Source: Methylobacterium sp. E-065 (GTDB lineage Bacteria; Pseudomonadota; Alphaproteobacteria; Rhizobiales; Beijerinckiaceae). Taken from it: a DNA stretch of 64,000 nt. The notes under the pieces were generated by a model that saw only the letters and a program-made list of their open reading frames with translations, had not been told where the DNA came from and made no database searches. Position numbers and translations under genes: made by a program. Positions 1-13,037 of the stretch are shown piece by piece; position 1 is the first letter of the stretch, and every line of letters begins with the position of its first letter. The stretch covers positions 1-64,000 of the forward strand of contig NZ_JAKSYD010000100.1 of the NCBI RefSeq assembly GCF_022829605.1, read 5' to 3'.

Positions 1-166
1 AGACGACCACCTTGGCGTCGAAATCCCGCACAAGGGCGGCGACGCGGGCCACCTGTGCCGGATCGAGCCTGTCCTTGCCGGCTTGCCGCTGATAGCCGAC
101 CGTCGTCACGACACCGTCGATGTCGAGATAGATCGTCAGTGGTCCAACCCCGCTTTGCTCACTCAA
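1..166 (-). CDS. HAD-like domain protein, partial (C-terminus off left edge)
   Basis: The reading frame is open from the left edge to an upstream stop near 285. Its N-terminal part reads LTIYLDIDGVV, the DxDG type motif I of HAD-fold phosphatases, close to the small HAD domain found in bacterial nucleic-acid-repair-associated proteins. No ATG or GTG is available, so I place the start at TTG 166; another TTG lies further upstream. Only about 55 residues are visible, so the function (phosphatase or other) cannot be fixed. The gene is on the same strand as the antiporter downstream of 276. Confidence 0.45.
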   Translation of the reverse strand, partial: MSEQSGVGPLTIYLDIDGVVTTVGYQRQAGKDRLDPAQVARVAALVRDFDAKVVV

Positions 167-275
167 GGGGCTGTTCCCGTTCCGCGCAGCCAATCGGCTG
201 CCGTTGTGAGCGCCTACAACGCGCTCCCCGGATCGTCCAGCTTCGGGGGTGCGTCCGGATTCTGTCGATCGGCAC

Positions 276-1898
276 CTAGATCACGAGCCGCGCTTCGATC
301 AGATCGATCTCTCGGACGAGGCGACGCAGGAGCAGGTCATCGATGACCTGTGAGCGTCGCAGGCGGTAGAGCGCCTGGCGCTCGGCCTCGATGCCGGCGA
401 GGCGCAAACGCTTCTCGGTGTTCGCTAGCTGCCGGGCGCGGCTGAGATCCTTCCGCCGCTCCGAGGTCGGCGCTTCGACACCCTCGTACCGGTCCATGGC
501 TCTGGCGCCGGCCTCGACGGCGATCGATGCATCCTCCTGCTCTTCCACGAGGCGATGCTGCAGCGCCTCGATGGCCTTCACCGCATCGTCGCGCGCAGCG
601 GCGCGGGCCGCATCCTCCTCGGCATCGTGGCTGGGCTCGGGCGGGAGACGAAGCCCGCGGAGCAGCGGCGGCAGAACCGTGCTCGCCAGGACGAGGGAGG
701 TCAGAATCACGCCCATCGCCAGCAGGATCGCGAGGTCCCGGGCGGGGAACGGGGTGCCATCCTTGAGGGTCAGCGGCAGCGTCAGGATGCCCGCCAGGGT
801 GATGGCCCCCTTCACGCCGGCCAAGGTGGTGGCGGCCACGAGGCGCCAGGTCGGTCCTTCGCGCTTGTCGCCACGCCGGCGCGCCTTCGCGAGCATGAAC
901 TGGAGAGAGATCCAGACCCAGACGAACCGGATCGCCATAAGGCCCGCGGTGATGATCAGGATCCAGGCGACGAGCCGGCCCGCCCCCTGCACGTCGGCCT
1001 GCTTCACGGCATGGCCGAACACCTCCGGCAACTGCTCGCCCAGCAGGACGAAGATCGCGCCGTTGGCCGCGAGCGCGACGGTGTCCCATACGGCGGTCCG
1101 GCGGACGCGGGTGGTGCCCAGGCTGCGTCCCTGGATCTCGACATACGTCATGGCGATGCCCGCGGCGACGGCGGCCAGGATACCGGAGGCATGCACGTGC
1201 TCGGCCGCGAGATAGGCACCGAACGGCGTGAGCAGGCTGAACAGGATCTGCAGGCCCGGATCCTCGCCCGTGCGCCGCCGCAGGAGGTCCTGGGCCCCCA
1301 TCAGCACGAAGGTCGTCAGGGCACCGATGCCGACGCCTCCGAGTGCCAGCCAGACGAAGGTTGTCGCGGCCTCGGGGAGTGAGAAGGTGCCGGTAAGCGC
1401 GGCGGCGATGGCAAAGCGCAGGCAGACGAGGCCGGTGGCGTCGTTCAGGAGCGCCTCGCCCTCGAGGATGTGCATCAGCCGCCGCGGTACGGGTGCCTGC
1501 GCCGCGACCGAAGAGACGGCGATCGGATCGGTCGGCGACAGGACCGCGGCCAGGGCGAACGCCACGGCCAGCGGGATACCGGGGATCATGCCGTGGATCA
1601 GTGTTCCGATGCCGAGCACCGTCAGGACGACGAGACCGAGCGCGAGCGCCAGCACGGCCTTGCCGTCACGGAACAGGTCGCGTTTCGGGATGCGCCATCC
1701 GTCGAGGAACAGGAGCGGTGGCAGGAAGACGAGGAAGAAGATCTCCGGATCCAGCGACGTGCTGGGCAACGGTCCGAGGGCGAGCGCGACGCCGATGACG
1801 ATCTGAATCAAGGGGAGCGGCAGAGGCAGCAGGCGACCGAGGGCACCACTCACCAGAACGGACAGCAGCAAGGCCAGAACGACGGTTACGCTTTCCAT
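276..1898 (-). CDS. CPA1-family Na+/H+ antiporter
   Basis: A 540-residue inner-membrane protein with about a dozen hydrophobic segments in the first 410 residues and a charged cytoplasmic tail of roughly 125 residues. It carries the CPA1 signatures SPTDPIAV (121-128) and EGEALLNDATG (146-156), the ion-binding region of NhaP/YjcE-type exchangers. Expected role: exchange of Na+ (or K+) for H+ in pH and salt homeostasis. The start is placed at ATG 1898, behind GAAAGAGAGAG; a longer frame to 2105 adds about 70 Arg-rich residues with no antiporter character and is rejected. The tail is rich in Glu/Arg and probably helical, as in other CPA1 members. The transported ion cannot be told from sequence. 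Confidence 0.9.
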   Translation of the reverse strand: MESVTVVLALLLSVLVSGALGRLLPLPLPLIQIVIGVALALGPLPSTSLDPEIFFLVFLPPLLFLDGWRIPKRDLFRDGKAVLALALGLVVLTVLGIGTLIHGMIPGIPLAVAFALAAVLSPTDPIAVSSVAAQAPVPRRLMHILEGEALLNDATGLVCLRFAIAAALTGTFSLPEAATTFVWLALGGVGIGALTTFVLMGAQDLLRRRTGEDPGLQILFSLLTPFGAYLAAEHVHASGILAAVAAGIAMTYVEIQGRSLGTTRVRRTAVWDTVALAANGAIFVLLGEQLPEVFGHAVKQADVQGAGRLVAWILIITAGLMAIRFVWVWISLQFMLAKARRRGDKREGPTWRLVAATTLAGVKGAITLAGILTLPLTLKDGTPFPARDLAILLAMGVILTSLVLASTVLPPLLRGLRLPPEPSHDAEEDAARAAARDDAVKAIEALQHRLVEEQEDASIAVEAGARAMDRYEGVEAPTSERRKDLSRARQLANTEKRLRLAGIEAERQALYRLRRSQVIDDLLLRRLVREIDLIEARLVI

Positions 1899-2489
1899 CT
1901 CTCTCTTTCGCTTGGGCCGTATCAACGAAGCGGGTCCCACCGGCACCGCGCCGCACGCCGCGATGCGCCATTGGGGCCGATCTATGCCAGCCGCCGAGGC
2001 CCGACGCAGGGTGTCCATCGCCGGGGCGCGCTGCCCGCAAGCCACCACAGATGCTGCGACGCTTGGCAACCTGTATCGGTTTTCAGGAGCGGTGACGCAT
2101 CCCATCGGTCCTTACCCGAGGCGACGGCACCACCCGCGACACGGCTGAGCCGGAGCGGCTCGAGCGGGACGCGGCTGATCGCACATCGGTTGCGGCGTCG
2201 CGACGGCGGCGTCCAGCAAGGCGATCGTCCGGGCCGCGACGACCCGCCGGCTGCCCCGGCCGGCCGCACGTCGATGGGCGCCGTCCGAGATGCACACCAT
2301 CCGGGCCGCAACGCGCATCTCGCTCCCGGTATCCCATCCGCGACGCTTGGCTTCGATGATGCATTGCGGCGTCACCGGATCGCTGTCGGCTTGGACGTCC
2401 ATGATCTACCACCAACTGCATCACATCGTCGTTCGGCCAAGCCCTGTTCATCGTCCTGCCTCTGCGGCTTACTCGCGAAAGGGGCGGGC
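1899..2489. other. 591-bp intergenic region between divergent genes
   Basis: The space between the antiporter and the glucosidase must hold promoters for both. I found no convincing gene: reading frames on both strands are Arg/Pro/Ala-rich shadows, although one minus frame at 2112-2402 is slightly more protein-like. No tRNA, repeat or clear hairpin terminator was seen. Confidence 0.5.
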
Positions 2490-5138
<2,649 letters not shown>

Positions 5139-5183
5139 GCACGGTGTTGATCCGGCGATCGCCAAGTTCGCCGTCGCGCCCTC

Positions 5184-5199
5184 TGGCATGCCACCTGCA
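5184..5199 (+). promoter_or_regulatory. Candidate sigma-54 (-24/-12) promoter
   Basis: TGGCATGCCACCTGCA has GG and GC separated by ten bases and one mismatch to the TGGCAY-N5-TTGCA consensus. It lies 35 bp before the start of the binding protein at 5234. One such match can occur by chance in this much GC-rich DNA, and no enhancer-binding protein gene is nearby. Confidence 0.3.
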
Positions 5200-5233
5200 C
5201 GATGGACGCCATCCAAGCGGTTGGAGACGCTCG

Positions 5234-6811
5234 ATGAGGCGACGCGATGTACTTGCTGGCGTGACTGCCTTCCTTATCGCCGCACCAAGCCTCGTGCGTG
5301 CGCAGGCCGCCACGACGCTCAAGTTCGTCCCCTACGCCGACCTCGCCTTGCTCGATCCGTTGGTCAGCGCTTTCGTCACCCGCAACCACGTAATGATGGT
5401 GTTCGACACCCTCTATGCCCTTGACGCCGCCGGTGTGCCTCGGCCGCAGATGGTCGGAGGCGAGAGCGTCGAGGACGGTGGCCGGCGCGTGCGCCTGACC
5501 CTTCGCGACGGGTTGAGGTTCCACGATCGCACCCCCGTTCTCGGACGGGATGTCGTCGCCAGCCTCAAGCGATGGGCGAGCACCGATCCCTTCGGCCAGG
5601 CACTGATGGCGGCCACCGACGAACTCTCGGCGCCCTCCGACACGGTGGTCGAGTTTCGCCTTAAGCGCGCGTTCCCGCTCCTGCCGAACGCCCTCGCCAA
5701 GCCAACGAACCTTATGGCGGCCATCATGCCGGAGCGGCTGGCCGCGACACCGCCCACCACCCGGCTGACCGAGATGGTCGGCTCGGGCCCTTTTCGCTTC
5801 GTCGCCGACGAGCGCGTGTCGGGCGCGCGCAATGTGTACCGCCGCTTCGAGGGCTATGTACCCCGGACCGACGGACCGCCGAGTTTTTGCGCCGGCCCCC
5901 GCATCGCCCATTTCGACCGCGTCGAGTGGCTGACCAATCCGGACCCGGGCACGCAGATCGCCGCCTTGCAGGCTGGCGAGGTCGATTGGGTCGAGCAACC
6001 GCTGATGGATCTCGTGCCGAGCCTGCGCACGAACAGGGCGATCAAGTTGCAGGTCGTGGAGGATAAGGGGCTGATCGGCGTCCTGCGCTTCAATTTCCTC
6101 TATCCGCCCTTCGACAACCCGGCGATCCGCCGCGCCGTGCTCCGCGCCGTCAATCAGGCCGAGTTCATGCAGGCTGTCGCCGGTGACAACGCCGCCGTGG
6201 ATACCCGGGTCGGGGTTTTCGGACCCGCCGGCCTGCCCATGGCCAACGATGCCGGCATGGAGGCCCTGAACGGGACGCACGATATCGCCCAACTCAAGCG
6301 CGACATCGCCGCAGCCGGCTACAAGGGCGAACGCGTCGTGTTCCTGTCGGCGACGGACGTCCCGCGTATCAACGCGATCTGCAGCGTCGGCGTCGCGATG
6401 ATGCGACAGCTCGGCCTGAACGTCGACGAGGTCGCCACCGATTGGGGCACCGTGGTGCAGCGCGCCACGCGCCAGCAGCCGATCGACGCGGGCGGCTGGA
6501 ACGTGTTTGGCTCGTTCTGGGGCGGCTACGACATGCTGAACCCGGCGGGCCACCTGCTGCTGCGCGGTACCGGGCTGAAGGGCTGGAACGGCTGGCCGAC
6601 CGACGCGCAGCTTGAGCAGCAGCGTCAAGCCTGGATCGACACGGCAGACCAAGCCCAGCGGCTCGACATCGCGCGGAAGATGCAGATCCAGGCTTTCGAG
6701 GACGTCCCGTTCCTGCCGCTGGGTTCCTACCTCCAGCCGACGGCCTACCGGGCCGACCTCGACGGGATGCAGGTTGGTCTGCCGCTGTTCACCAATATCC
6801 GGCGGATTTGA
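5234..6811 (+). CDS. ABC transporter substrate-binding protein, family 5 (peptide/opine type)
   Basis: A 525-residue periplasmic solute-binding protein. The leader MRRRDVLAGVTAFLIAAPSLVRAQA has twin arginines and an AxA-type cleavage site near residue 24, so Sec or Tat export is likely. The mature part follows the SBP_bac_5 plan: a capture domain with SLKRWASTDPFGQ and AKPTNLMAAIMPERLA, then the hinge and a C-terminal lobe. Proteins of this family bind peptides, opines, nickel or sugars. Start at ATG 5234 behind GGAG at proper spacing. No permease or ATPase gene is adjacent, so it is an orphan binding protein. Its ligand is unknown. Confidence 0.85.
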   Translation: MRRRDVLAGVTAFLIAAPSLVRAQAATTLKFVPYADLALLDPLVSAFVTRNHVMMVFDTLYALDAAGVPRPQMVGGESVEDGGRRVRLTLRDGLRFHDRTPVLGRDVVASLKRWASTDPFGQALMAATDELSAPSDTVVEFRLKRAFPLLPNALAKPTNLMAAIMPERLAATPPTTRLTEMVGSGPFRFVADERVSGARNVYRRFEGYVPRTDGPPSFCAGPRIAHFDRVEWLTNPDPGTQIAALQAGEVDWVEQPLMDLVPSLRTNRAIKLQVVEDKGLIGVLRFNFLYPPFDNPAIRRAVLRAVNQAEFMQAVAGDNAAVDTRVGVFGPAGLPMANDAGMEALNGTHDIAQLKRDIAAAGYKGERVVFLSATDVPRINAICSVGVAMMRQLGLNVDEVATDWGTVVQRATRQQPIDAGGWNVFGSFWGGYDMLNPAGHLLLRGTGLKGWNGWPTDAQLEQQRQAWIDTADQAQRLDIARKMQIQAFEDVPFLPLGSYLQPTAYRADLDGMQVGLPLFTNIRRI

Positions 6812-7023
6812 TTCGGACATCACCGCGGCGGAACAAGCATATCCGTAGAGCGAGCCTGAGCTGGTTCGTCATCGGCGGGATTTGTCCTCCGAAGCTCAAT
6901 GTCGGGACCGGCGCGGAAATTGCCGTGGGTTGCGCACCCGTTGCCGGGCCGCATCGGCGCGGACACGATGTCCGCTTCCGAACCGCCCGGAAGCGTGGCT
7001 CCCTGTGCCGCTGGAGGACCGTC

Positions 7024-7932
7024 ATGTTGCGCAAGTCCTGGCTGATCCTGTCGACGATCCTGCTCCTCGGTCCAAACGCCGCCGTGGCCGAAGAATTCAC
7101 CGGTACGCTGAAGAAGGTGAAGGAGAGCGGTGAGATCGCCATCGGCTATCGGGATGCGTCGATCCCCTTTTCTTATCTCGACGGTGATCAGAAGCCGATC
7201 GGGTTCGCGATGGACATCTGTTACGCGATCACGGACGTGGTCAAAGCCGAACTCAAGCTTCCGAAACTGGCGGTCAAGCTGGTTCCCGTGACTGCCTCCA
7301 CGCGGATCCCGCTGATGGCCAACGGCACGATCGACCTCGAGTGCGGCTCGACCACGAATAACGTGGACCGGCAGAAGCAAGTCTGGTTCACGAACACCCA
7401 CTTCCTCACCGCGACGCGGTTCGCCTCGAAGAATTCGGCGCAGATCGACAAGATCGACGATCTGAAAGGCAAGACTGTCGTGTCGATCCCGGGCTCGACG
7501 AACATCGTACAGACCCTTGAGATCAACACCGCCAGAAGCCTCGGGATGACGGTTCTGCAGGCCAAGGACCACGGCGAGGCGTGGTTGATGGTCGAGAACG
7601 GTCGCGCGGCTGCCTACGTCATGGACGACGTCCTACTCGCCTCGCTGATTGCATCTTCGAAGGAGCCGGACGCCTATCGGATCTCGTCGGACGCTCTCTC
7701 CCGTCCGGAGCCCTACGGGATCATGGTGCGCAAGGACGATCCGGCGTTCAAGAAGGTAGCGGATGTCGCCACCGCCAAGCTGTACGTCAGCCCGGAGGGC
7801 AAGGCGCTCTACGACAAGTGGTTCACCAAGCCGATCCCGCCGCGCGGGATCAATCTCAACTTCCCGATAAACGCGTCCATGATTAAGACCATGATGCATC
7901 CGAGCGATAGCCCGGACCCGGCGATGTACTGA
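7024..7932 (+). CDS. Amino-acid ABC transporter substrate-binding protein (GltI-like, family 3)
   Basis: A 302-residue periplasmic protein with a leader ending near AVAEE (about residue 22). The mature domain shows the polar amino acid-binding signature: GEIAIGYRDASIPFSYLD, the DLECGSTTNN loop and SIPGSTNIVQTLE. This is the glutamate/aspartate-binding GltI branch, in which a Cys lies in the DLECGSTTN loop. It would deliver acidic amino acids to an inner-membrane GltJK/GltL complex, but no such genes are in this window. Start at ATG 7024 with GGAGG 6 bp upstream; the frame runs to 6808, but the extra part is not leader-like. The ligand is inferred. Confidence 0.85.
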   Translation: MLRKSWLILSTILLLGPNAAVAEEFTGTLKKVKESGEIAIGYRDASIPFSYLDGDQKPIGFAMDICYAITDVVKAELKLPKLAVKLVPVTASTRIPLMANGTIDLECGSTTNNVDRQKQVWFTNTHFLTATRFASKNSAQIDKIDDLKGKTVVSIPGSTNIVQTLEINTARSLGMTVLQAKDHGEAWLMVENGRAAAYVMDDVLLASLIASSKEPDAYRISSDALSRPEPYGIMVRKDDPAFKKVADVATAKLYVSPEGKALYDKWFTKPIPPRGINLNFPINASMIKTMMHPSDSPDPAMY

Positions 7933-8194
7933 AAAGCCTGACGAAACAAAGCGCTGCCATCCGAGCAAGCCGCTGGGGCCACCGTCAAGCGGCCATCCAA
8001 CCGATCACCTGTGGTCACCGGTGCCGACCATCGATGCGGGGCGACTGCGGCGTAGGTCGCGTTATCCCCGCCCTTGCCGGTCCGATGGCGGCAGCTTGGC
8101 CGTTTTGATGAGCCGTCCCTCCGGATCAGGCGTGCGTCGAACCGCAGAGCTCGAGAATCAGGACTGGCATGGGCCGTGCGAACCACTCGGGGCG

Positions 8195-8482
8195 ATGAAT
8201 GAACCGAGACCTGCTGTGAGCCCTGAATCCTCTGCCTCCGCTACCGAGCCGCTCGGTCTCGGGCTCTTCCTAATGGGTCTGCTCGCCGTTGCGTTCTTCG
8301 GCTTCATCGGGCTCTGCGCCTTCGCGCCGGCCTGGAGCGCCGCGCCTCTCGTCCCGGGTGGCAGCGTCAACGCCGCCTTCGTCCTGGGACTTGGCGTGAT
8401 CGGCCTCGGGGTCGTCCTCACCGGCCTCTACGTCGTAGTCGCGAACCGTGCCGAGGCGCGGGTCTTCTGCGCCCGCTCCTGA
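8195..8482 (+). CDS. DUF485 membrane protein (YjcH-like)
   Basis: A 95-residue protein with two hydrophobic helices and the DUF485 pattern ...FIGLCAFAPAW...VLTGLYVVVANRAEAR. In many bacteria a DUF485 gene sits directly before an acetate/monocarboxylate symporter gene, as yjcH before actP in E. coli. The same arrangement is seen here, with 15 bp to the symporter. Start at ATG 8195; the frame continues upstream but without hydrophobic or conserved sequence. Its exact role is unknown; it may be an accessory subunit of the symporter. Confidence 0.82.
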   Translation: MNEPRPAVSPESSASATEPLGLGLFLMGLLAVAFFGFIGLCAFAPAWSAAPLVPGGSVNAAFVLGLGVIGLGVVLTGLYVVVANRAEARVFCARS

Positions 8483-8497
8483 ATCGGGACGCGCGGA

Positions 8498-10021
<1,524 letters not shown>

Positions 10022-10038
10022 TTTTTAGGGACTCGACG

Positions 10039-10671
10039 ATGTTCAAGCTGATCAGCGCGACCCCGAGCCCCTACGCCCGCAAGGTACGCATCGCTCTCGT
10101 CGAGAAGGGACTGCCCTTCGAACTGCTGACCGAGGTGCCGTGGGATTCCACGACAAGTCTGCCGCTCCACAATCCGCTGGAGAAGCTGCCCGTGTTGCTG
10201 CTGCCCGATGGCGGCAGCGTCTACGAGTCGAGCTACATCCTGCAATACCTCGAACTCATGCACCCCGGGACGCCGATGCTGCCCGACGATGTCCTCGGGT
10301 CGCTCGCGGCGCGCAAGCTCGAGGTTCTGTGCGACGGTATCTGCGATGCCTTGGTGCTCACCTTCTTCGAGCGCCAACGCGGCGAGCACGCGAGTGCCTC
10401 CTGGTTGGCGCGCCAACGCCGCAAGATCGAGGGCGGCCTGGCCGAGATCGCGCGCCTTGTCGGCGATCGCGAATGGGCGGTGGGTGACCGCTTCGGCCTC
10501 GGCGACATCGCGGCCGGCACGGCGGTCGGCTATCTGTCGGTGCGCTTCGCCGAATTGCCCTGGCGGGATCTCTATCCGAACCTAGCTGCCTTCAGCGACC
10601 GCCTGGAGCAGCGGCCCTCGTTTCGGAACTCGGTGCCCTATGCTCAGACCATCACCGACCGTGTGATGTAG
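10039..10671 (+). CDS. Glutathione S-transferase family protein
   Basis: A 210-residue cytosolic protein with an N-terminal thioredoxin-like domain, MFKLISATPSPYARKVRIAL, where Ser10 is the likely thiol-activating residue, the cis-Pro region EKLPVLLLPDGG, and the glutathione-contact motif YESSYILQYLE. The C-terminal helical domain carries VGDRFGLGDIAAGTAVGYL, the usual N-capping region. It may detoxify electrophiles or reduce peroxides. The start at ATG 10039 is preceded by TAGGGA. It follows the symporter gene closely, but a metabolic link is not obvious. Substrate unknown. Confidence 0.88.
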   Translation: MFKLISATPSPYARKVRIALVEKGLPFELLTEVPWDSTTSLPLHNPLEKLPVLLLPDGGSVYESSYILQYLELMHPGTPMLPDDVLGSLAARKLEVLCDGICDALVLTFFERQRGEHASASWLARQRRKIEGGLAEIARLVGDREWAVGDRFGLGDIAAGTAVGYLSVRFAELPWRDLYPNLAAFSDRLEQRPSFRNSVPYAQTITDRVM

Positions 10672-11019
10672 GCCGGGCTACTGTTCGCGACCCCCTTTCG
10701 CTAGCCGGCAAAAAGGCGCTTCCGCCTCCCGATGAGTCGGCGATTTGGCTGGCGCCAAACTGGCGACCGATTGCCGTTACGGTTTCCCGGAAGGGCACGC
10801 CTTCCTCGGCCGCAGCGTGGCAGGGCTCTCCGCGCGCTCCGCGTCTGAGGGCGGAGCGGTAGATACGCGCTGCAGCGATACGGTGGGGCGAGGGCTACAG
10901 GTTTGCGCCGTCACCCAGCTGACCGGACATGCCGTTCTCGCATGCAATGGCCGCTCAGCGTCGGATTTCGATCCGACAAAATCGAATAGTCTTTATTCGA
11001 GCGTTCATCGCGTCGGACG
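10672..11019. other. Intergenic region between convergent genes
   Basis: About 350 bp between the GST gene and the monooxygenase gene. Apart from the small hairpin listed at 10714, I see no gene, RNA or repeat in it. Confidence 0.5.
10714..10727 (-). terminator. Possible Rho-independent terminator, minus strand
   Basis: AGGCG-CTTC-CGCCT forms a 5-bp stem with a 4-base loop, and the minus-strand transcript continues into five U residues. It lies about 290 bp beyond the stop of the monooxygenase gene, so it could end the MetQNI-monooxygenase transcript. The stem is short. Confidence 0.35.
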
Positions 11020-12387
11020 TCAAAGCCCGACCATGTTCCGGAAAGCATGGGCAGCGTGGCGCTCAGGGGGGCGGTCGCCCGCGCCGAACAGCTTCCGCCG
11101 AAGCGATCCGGGCGCATACGCGGTCTTGTAGAGGCCGCGATCCTGAAGTTCGGGGATCACGAGGTCGATGAAGTCCGAAAAGCTCTCCGGCATGACGATC
11201 CGGCTGAGATTGAAGCCGTCCACCTCGCCTTCTTCGACCCAAGATTGCAGCTCATCGGCGACGGAAACGGCGTCGCCGGTCAACACGGCGTAGCGCCCGC
11301 CCAGGCCAAGTTCCGCCAGGAGGTCGCGCTTGGTCAGCCCACGTTTCGCCGCTGCTGCCGTCGCCGACTGGATCGCGTTACCGGGACCATAGGGGATCGG
11401 CTCGTCGAGGCCGTAGCGGGCGAAGTCGATGCCTGTAGAGGCCGAGAAATGCGCGAGCCCGGCCTCGGCGCTGGCGTAGCGCATGTATTCGGCGCGCTTA
11501 TCCTCGGCCTCCGCGCGGGTACGGCCGGGGATGACCGCGATGCCGATGAACATCTTCACGTCCTGCGGGTCGCGTCCGGCCGCGGTGGCCTCAGCGCGGA
11601 TGGCGCGCACGGCCTCTCGGGCGGACGGCTTGTCCCGGGCCGAGATGAACACGCATTCGGCGTGCCGACCCGCGAAGGCACGGCCACGGCCGGAGGCGCC
11701 CGCTTGGTAAAGGACGGGCGTCCGCTGGAGTGAGGGCTCGCAGAGATGGGTTCCCTCGACCGCCAGGAACTCGCCGCGATGAGAAACCGGCCGGATCTTC
11801 GCCGGACCGCTGAAGACGCGTGCTGCGCGGTCACGGCGCACCGCCGCATCGTCCCAGCTTCCCTCCCAGAGCTTGTAGAGCACCTCCAGATACTCGTCGG
11901 CGTAATCGTAGCGGCGATCATGGGCCGGGAGCGTTTCGCCCCGGCCGCGATGGGCGCTTTCGAGGTAGCCGGTGACGATGTTCCAGCCGACCCGGCCGTC
12001 GGTGAGGTGGTCGAGGGTCGAGAACCGCCGGGCGAAGGTGTAGGGCGCCTCCGCGAAGACGTTGACGGTGACGCCGAAGCCCAGATGCTCCGTCACCGCC
12101 GCCATGGCCGGGACGATCAGCGTTGGGTCATTGACCGGCACTTGCACGGCCTCCCGCGCGGTCACGTCGATGCCGCCGCCGTAGATGTCGTAGACGCCGA
12201 GGATGTCGGCGATGAACATTCCGTCGAATAGTCCGCGTTCCAGAAGCTGCGCCTGATCGGTCCAATAGCGCAGCGTTTTGTAGGCGCTGGATTGGTCGCG
12301 CGGGTGGGTCCACAGGCCGTGGTGGATGTGTCCGACGCAGTTCATGTTGAACGCGTTGAGACGGATCTGCTTGCGGGGGGCCGTCAT
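11020..12387 (-). CDS. FMN-dependent monooxygenase, NtaA/SnaA/DszA type (luciferase-like)
   Basis: A 455-residue cytosolic flavin-dependent oxygenase. The opening RLNAFNMNCVGHIHHGLW, the segment FDGMFIADILGVYDIY and GRVGWNIVTGY are typical of the NtaA/SnaA/SoxA(DszA) group of luciferase-like monooxygenases, which use reduced FMN from a partner reductase to split C-N or C-S bonds (nitrilotriacetate, sulfones, alkyl sulfur compounds). Start: ATG 12387, which overlaps the metI stop as ATGA, so the gene is coupled to the MetQNI importer. This suggests it processes the imported organosulfur (or related) compound. No flavin reductase gene lies beside it. Substrate is inference. Confidence 0.85.
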   Translation of the reverse strand: MTAPRKQIRLNAFNMNCVGHIHHGLWTHPRDQSSAYKTLRYWTDQAQLLERGLFDGMFIADILGVYDIYGGGIDVTAREAVQVPVNDPTLIVPAMAAVTEHLGFGVTVNVFAEAPYTFARRFSTLDHLTDGRVGWNIVTGYLESAHRGRGETLPAHDRRYDYADEYLEVLYKLWEGSWDDAAVRRDRAARVFSGPAKIRPVSHRGEFLAVEGTHLCEPSLQRTPVLYQAGASGRGRAFAGRHAECVFISARDKPSAREAVRAIRAEATAAGRDPQDVKMFIGIAVIPGRTRAEAEDKRAEYMRYASAEAGLAHFSASTGIDFARYGLDEPIPYGPGNAIQSATAAAAKRGLTKRDLLAELGLGGRYAVLTGDAVSVADELQSWVEEGEVDGFNLSRIVMPESFSDFIDLVIPELQDRGLYKTAYAPGSLRRKLFGAGDRPPERHAAHAFRNMVGL

Positions 12388-13037
12388 CGCGCCCGGAGCC
12401 TGCGCACCACGCTGTCGCCGGCGATCTGCACGAGGCACACCAGGACGATCAGCATCGCGATCACCACGGACATCACCGTCGTGTCGAAGCGCTGGTAGCC
12501 GTAGCGGATGGCGACGTCACCGAGTCCGCCCGCACCGACCGCGCCGGCCACCGCCGAAGCGCCGATCATCGATACGACCGTGATGGTGAAGCCGCCGACG
12601 ATCCCCGGCAGGGCCTCGGGCAAAAGCACGTGGAGGAGGATGTGGCGGCGGCGGCAGCCGATGGATTGCGCGGCCTCGATCAGCCCGGGATCGACCTGCC
12701 GTAGCGAGACCTCGGCGATCCGCGCGAAGAACGGCGTCGCGCTCACGGCGAGGGGGACGATCGCGGCCCAGACCCCGATGGTGGTGCCGACGACGAGCCG
12801 GGTGAACGGAATCAGCGCTACGAGTAGCACGATGAAGGGCACGGCGCGGAAACCGTTCACCACCATGCCGACGAGACGGTTGGCCCGCGGCGCCGGAAAG
12901 ATCCCGCCGGGCTCGGAGGTGACGAGGAACAGCGCGAGGGGAATGCCGGCGAGAAAGGCGATCGCCGCGGACACGCCGACCATGAACAGGGTGTCGAACG
13001 CCGCCTGCCAGAGTCGGTCAATCATCTGCGGCGACAT
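12384..13037 (-). CDS. metI: Methionine-type ABC transporter permease (MetI-like)
   Basis: A 217-residue inner-membrane permease with five or six hydrophobic helices. The EAA loop reads [21 protein letters not shown], the contact point with the ATPase, and is followed by [13 protein letters not shown], as in MetI. It overlaps the metN-like gene upstream by 20 bp and the monooxygenase gene downstream by 3 bp, so all are one operon. With MetN and MetQ it should import methionine or a related organosulfur compound. The specificity is probably not plain methionine, given the linked monooxygenase. Confidence 0.88.
   Translation of the reverse strand: MSPQMIDRLWQAAFDTLFMVGVSAAIAFLAGIPLALFLVTSEPGGIFPAPRANRLVGMVVNGFRAVPFIVLLVALIPFTRLVVGTTIGVWAAIVPLAVSATPFFARIAEVSLRQVDPGLIEAAQSIGCRRRHILLHVLLPEALPGIVGGFTITVVSMIGASAVAGAVGAGGLGDVAIRYGYQRFDTTVMSVVIAMLIVLVCLVQIAGDSVVRRLRAR

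Noticed and set aside
1470..2489. A 340-codon N-terminal extension of the glucosidase frame
   Set aside because: It is antisense to the antiporter gene for 430 bp and then crosses non-coding DNA. It is Arg/Gln/Asp-rich with no similarity to the glucosidase family, which begins at GTG 2490.
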